Assembly: GCF_014646995.1 (NCBI RefSeq)
Contig: NZ_BMOI01000010.1
Span: forward strand, 80,270 to 144,269
Reading direction: 5' to 3'
Origin: Curtobacterium luteum
GTDB taxonomy: Bacteria; Actinomycetota; Actinomycetes; Actinomycetales; Microbacteriaceae
Length of the DNA stretch: 64,000 nt
The notes under the pieces are model-generated. The model did not search any database. It had not been told where the DNA came from and saw only the letters and a list, made by a program, of their open reading frames with translations. Each line of letters starts with the position of its first letter. Within the stretch, counting starts at the first letter, position 1. Shown here piece after piece: positions 63,332-64,000 of this stretch. Position numbers and translations under genes: made by a program.

Positions 63332-63550
63332 GTCTGTCCGCAAGGACCCGCACCACCGGTACCTGTGAGCCGGCCCACTCTGCCGAGGAGGGTCTGTCTT
63401 GGTCTGACACAGAAACGACCGTTTGTGGCACAAGGGCTGGCCTCGGATCGAGGAAGTTGCTTGGAGCGGCGAGTCGTGTAGCGATACTCAGTGCCGGTAT
63501 CCATGAGTCGTTACCAGCTGTGCGCGGCGAGTTCCGTTACGTGCTCGAGC
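63332..63550. other. Intergenic stretch within the island
   Basis: About 220 bp without a convincing gene. TCTGACACAGAAACGACCG near 63401 resembles a transposon end in composition only. No clear terminator or promoter. Confidence 0.3.
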
Positions 63551-63850
63551 ATGGGAGAGCTCCTCGGGTGCGCGCGAGTGTCGACGACCGATCAAGATGC
63601 GTCGCTGCAGCTTGACGCGTTGAACGCAGCGGGCTGCTATCGAGTGTGGGTCGACACGATGTCAGGCCCGCTCGAGCATCGCCCCGAGCTGACAAAGCTC
63701 CTCGACCAGCTCCGCCCAGGCGACACGCTCGTCGTCTGGCGTCTTGATCGCCTGGGCCGCTCGAGCCGGCACCTCATCGGCCAGCTCCAGGCGCTGGGGG
63801 AGCGGGGAAACACGACAGGGCGATCGCCACGTGGCTTGCCACTCAGGTGA
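63551..63850 (+). pseudogene. Serine resolvase/invertase, 3'-truncated
   Basis: The N-terminal catalytic domain is clear: MGELLGCARVSTTDQDASLQL (nucleophile Ser), then LTKLLDQLRPGDTLVVWRLDRLGRSSRHLIG. Homology stops after LQALGERG at about 63808, where normal TnpR-like proteins continue through the E helix into the HTH. The frame then ends NTTGRSPRGLPLR. The DNA-binding part is therefore missing and the gene should be inactive. Confidence 0.85.
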
Positions 63851-63960
63851 ACCTGATGAACGCCGCGTCCACACAGAACCAGGTTTTCAGGGTCGCCCTC
63901 GAGGCGAGCAGCCGCATCGCGAACGGGACTGCTGCAGGTTCGGTTGACTCGTTGATTTAG
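63811..63960 (+). other. Open frame fused to the broken resolvase
   Basis: Fifty codons in another frame, HDRAIATWLATQVNLMNAAS and onward to SVDSLI then TAG. Codon use is regular and the sequence looks like the end of a real protein, so this may be the tail of a gene fused to the resolvase at about 63808. No homologue is recognised. Confidence 0.35.
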
Positions 63961-64000
63961 GCCGCGAGTGCGACCTGTGGGTTGATGATTGCTTCGTACT
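63957..64000 (-). CDS. C-terminus of an IS transposase (cut by window edge)
   Basis: Fourteen codons on the minus strand read YEAIINPQVALAA then TAA. Actinobacterial IS3-type OrfB transposases often end in a similar (S/T)PxxYE...LAA pattern, so a partial IS3-like transposase is likely. Too short for certainty. Confidence 0.5.
   Translation of the reverse strand, partial: YEAIINPQVALAA

Larger units (their letters stand above)
57791..64000. mobile_element. Probable genomic island at tRNA-Gln (right end outside window)
   Basis: From the tRNA 3' end onward there are two fused transposase remnants, three SDR genes with a TetR regulator, a truncated resolvase and the tail of another transposase. 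GC is lower and codon use more relaxed than to the left. No phage or conjugation gene is seen. The attachment repeat cannot be checked because the right boundary is beyond 64000. Confidence 0.5.

Noticed and set aside
57791..64000. Prophage
   Set aside because: No integrase, terminase, capsid, portal or tail gene; only transposase and resolvase remnants and metabolic genes.

Overview
The window is GC-rich, gene-dense actinobacterial chromosome. The gene set (class E sortase, PPK2, a SipW/TasA-type pair, SbcCD, a split molybdopterin operon, many MarR/TetR regulators) and the recurring CCTGGAGGC hairpins suggest a Microbacteriaceae member such as Curtobacterium. That assignment is inference; there is no rRNA or species marker here.

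Layout. 1-9 kb: a DUF4097 protein behind a palindromic operator, a divergent YczE/MocR pair, a DUF6518-like membrane protein, a frameshifted RND permease, a lipoprotein esterase and PPK2. 9-13 kb: a DEAD-box RNA helicase with a long N-terminal RGG/RDD-like repeat tail, a DinB-fold protein and a MarR regulator. 13-20 kb: a TasA-like secreted protein beside a SipW-type signal peptidase that appears fused to its own substrate-like domain, then sbcDC and a class E sortase with a tiny membrane partner. 20-33 kb: YpeA acetyltransferase, DMT exporter, CPBP protease, RecQ, PlsC, an M23 peptidase, an alpha-E protein, MFS/MarR and an SDR. 33-45 kb: amidase, Pit phosphate transporter, hydrolase, a lipoate-ligase-like protein with reordered domains, TetR/GNAT, an orphan DNA methyltransferase, a DHA2 exporter and phosphoglucomutase.

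45-53 kb is the most intriguing block. A minus-strand operon encodes an MTA phosphorylase, a sugar epimerase, a GT2 glycosyltransferase, a DUF2064 transferase and a methyltransferase. It is divergent from moeA-moaC-moaB/mog-moaE. The families recall arsenosugar-type nucleoside-sugar chemistry, but no radical SAM enzyme is present. A 160-bp symmetrical array of 21-bp units lies inside this operon.

53-57.8 kb returns to core genes (ABC-F protein, VOC protein, MarR) and ends in tRNA-Gln(TTG). From the tRNA 3' end to 64 kb the character changes: two fused transposase remnants (a DDE type and IS110), three SDR genes under a divergent TetR regulator, a truncated serine resolvase and the tail of another transposase. 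This looks like an island at the tRNA.

A window-wide feature is promoter architecture. About 29 genes have a -10-like hexamer (TANNNT, or GAGGAT/CAGGAT) ending 6-8 nt before the start codon with no Shine-Dalgarno sequence, so their mRNAs are probably leaderless. Genes inside operons instead use GTGA, ATGA or TGATG overlaps or a normal GGAGG.
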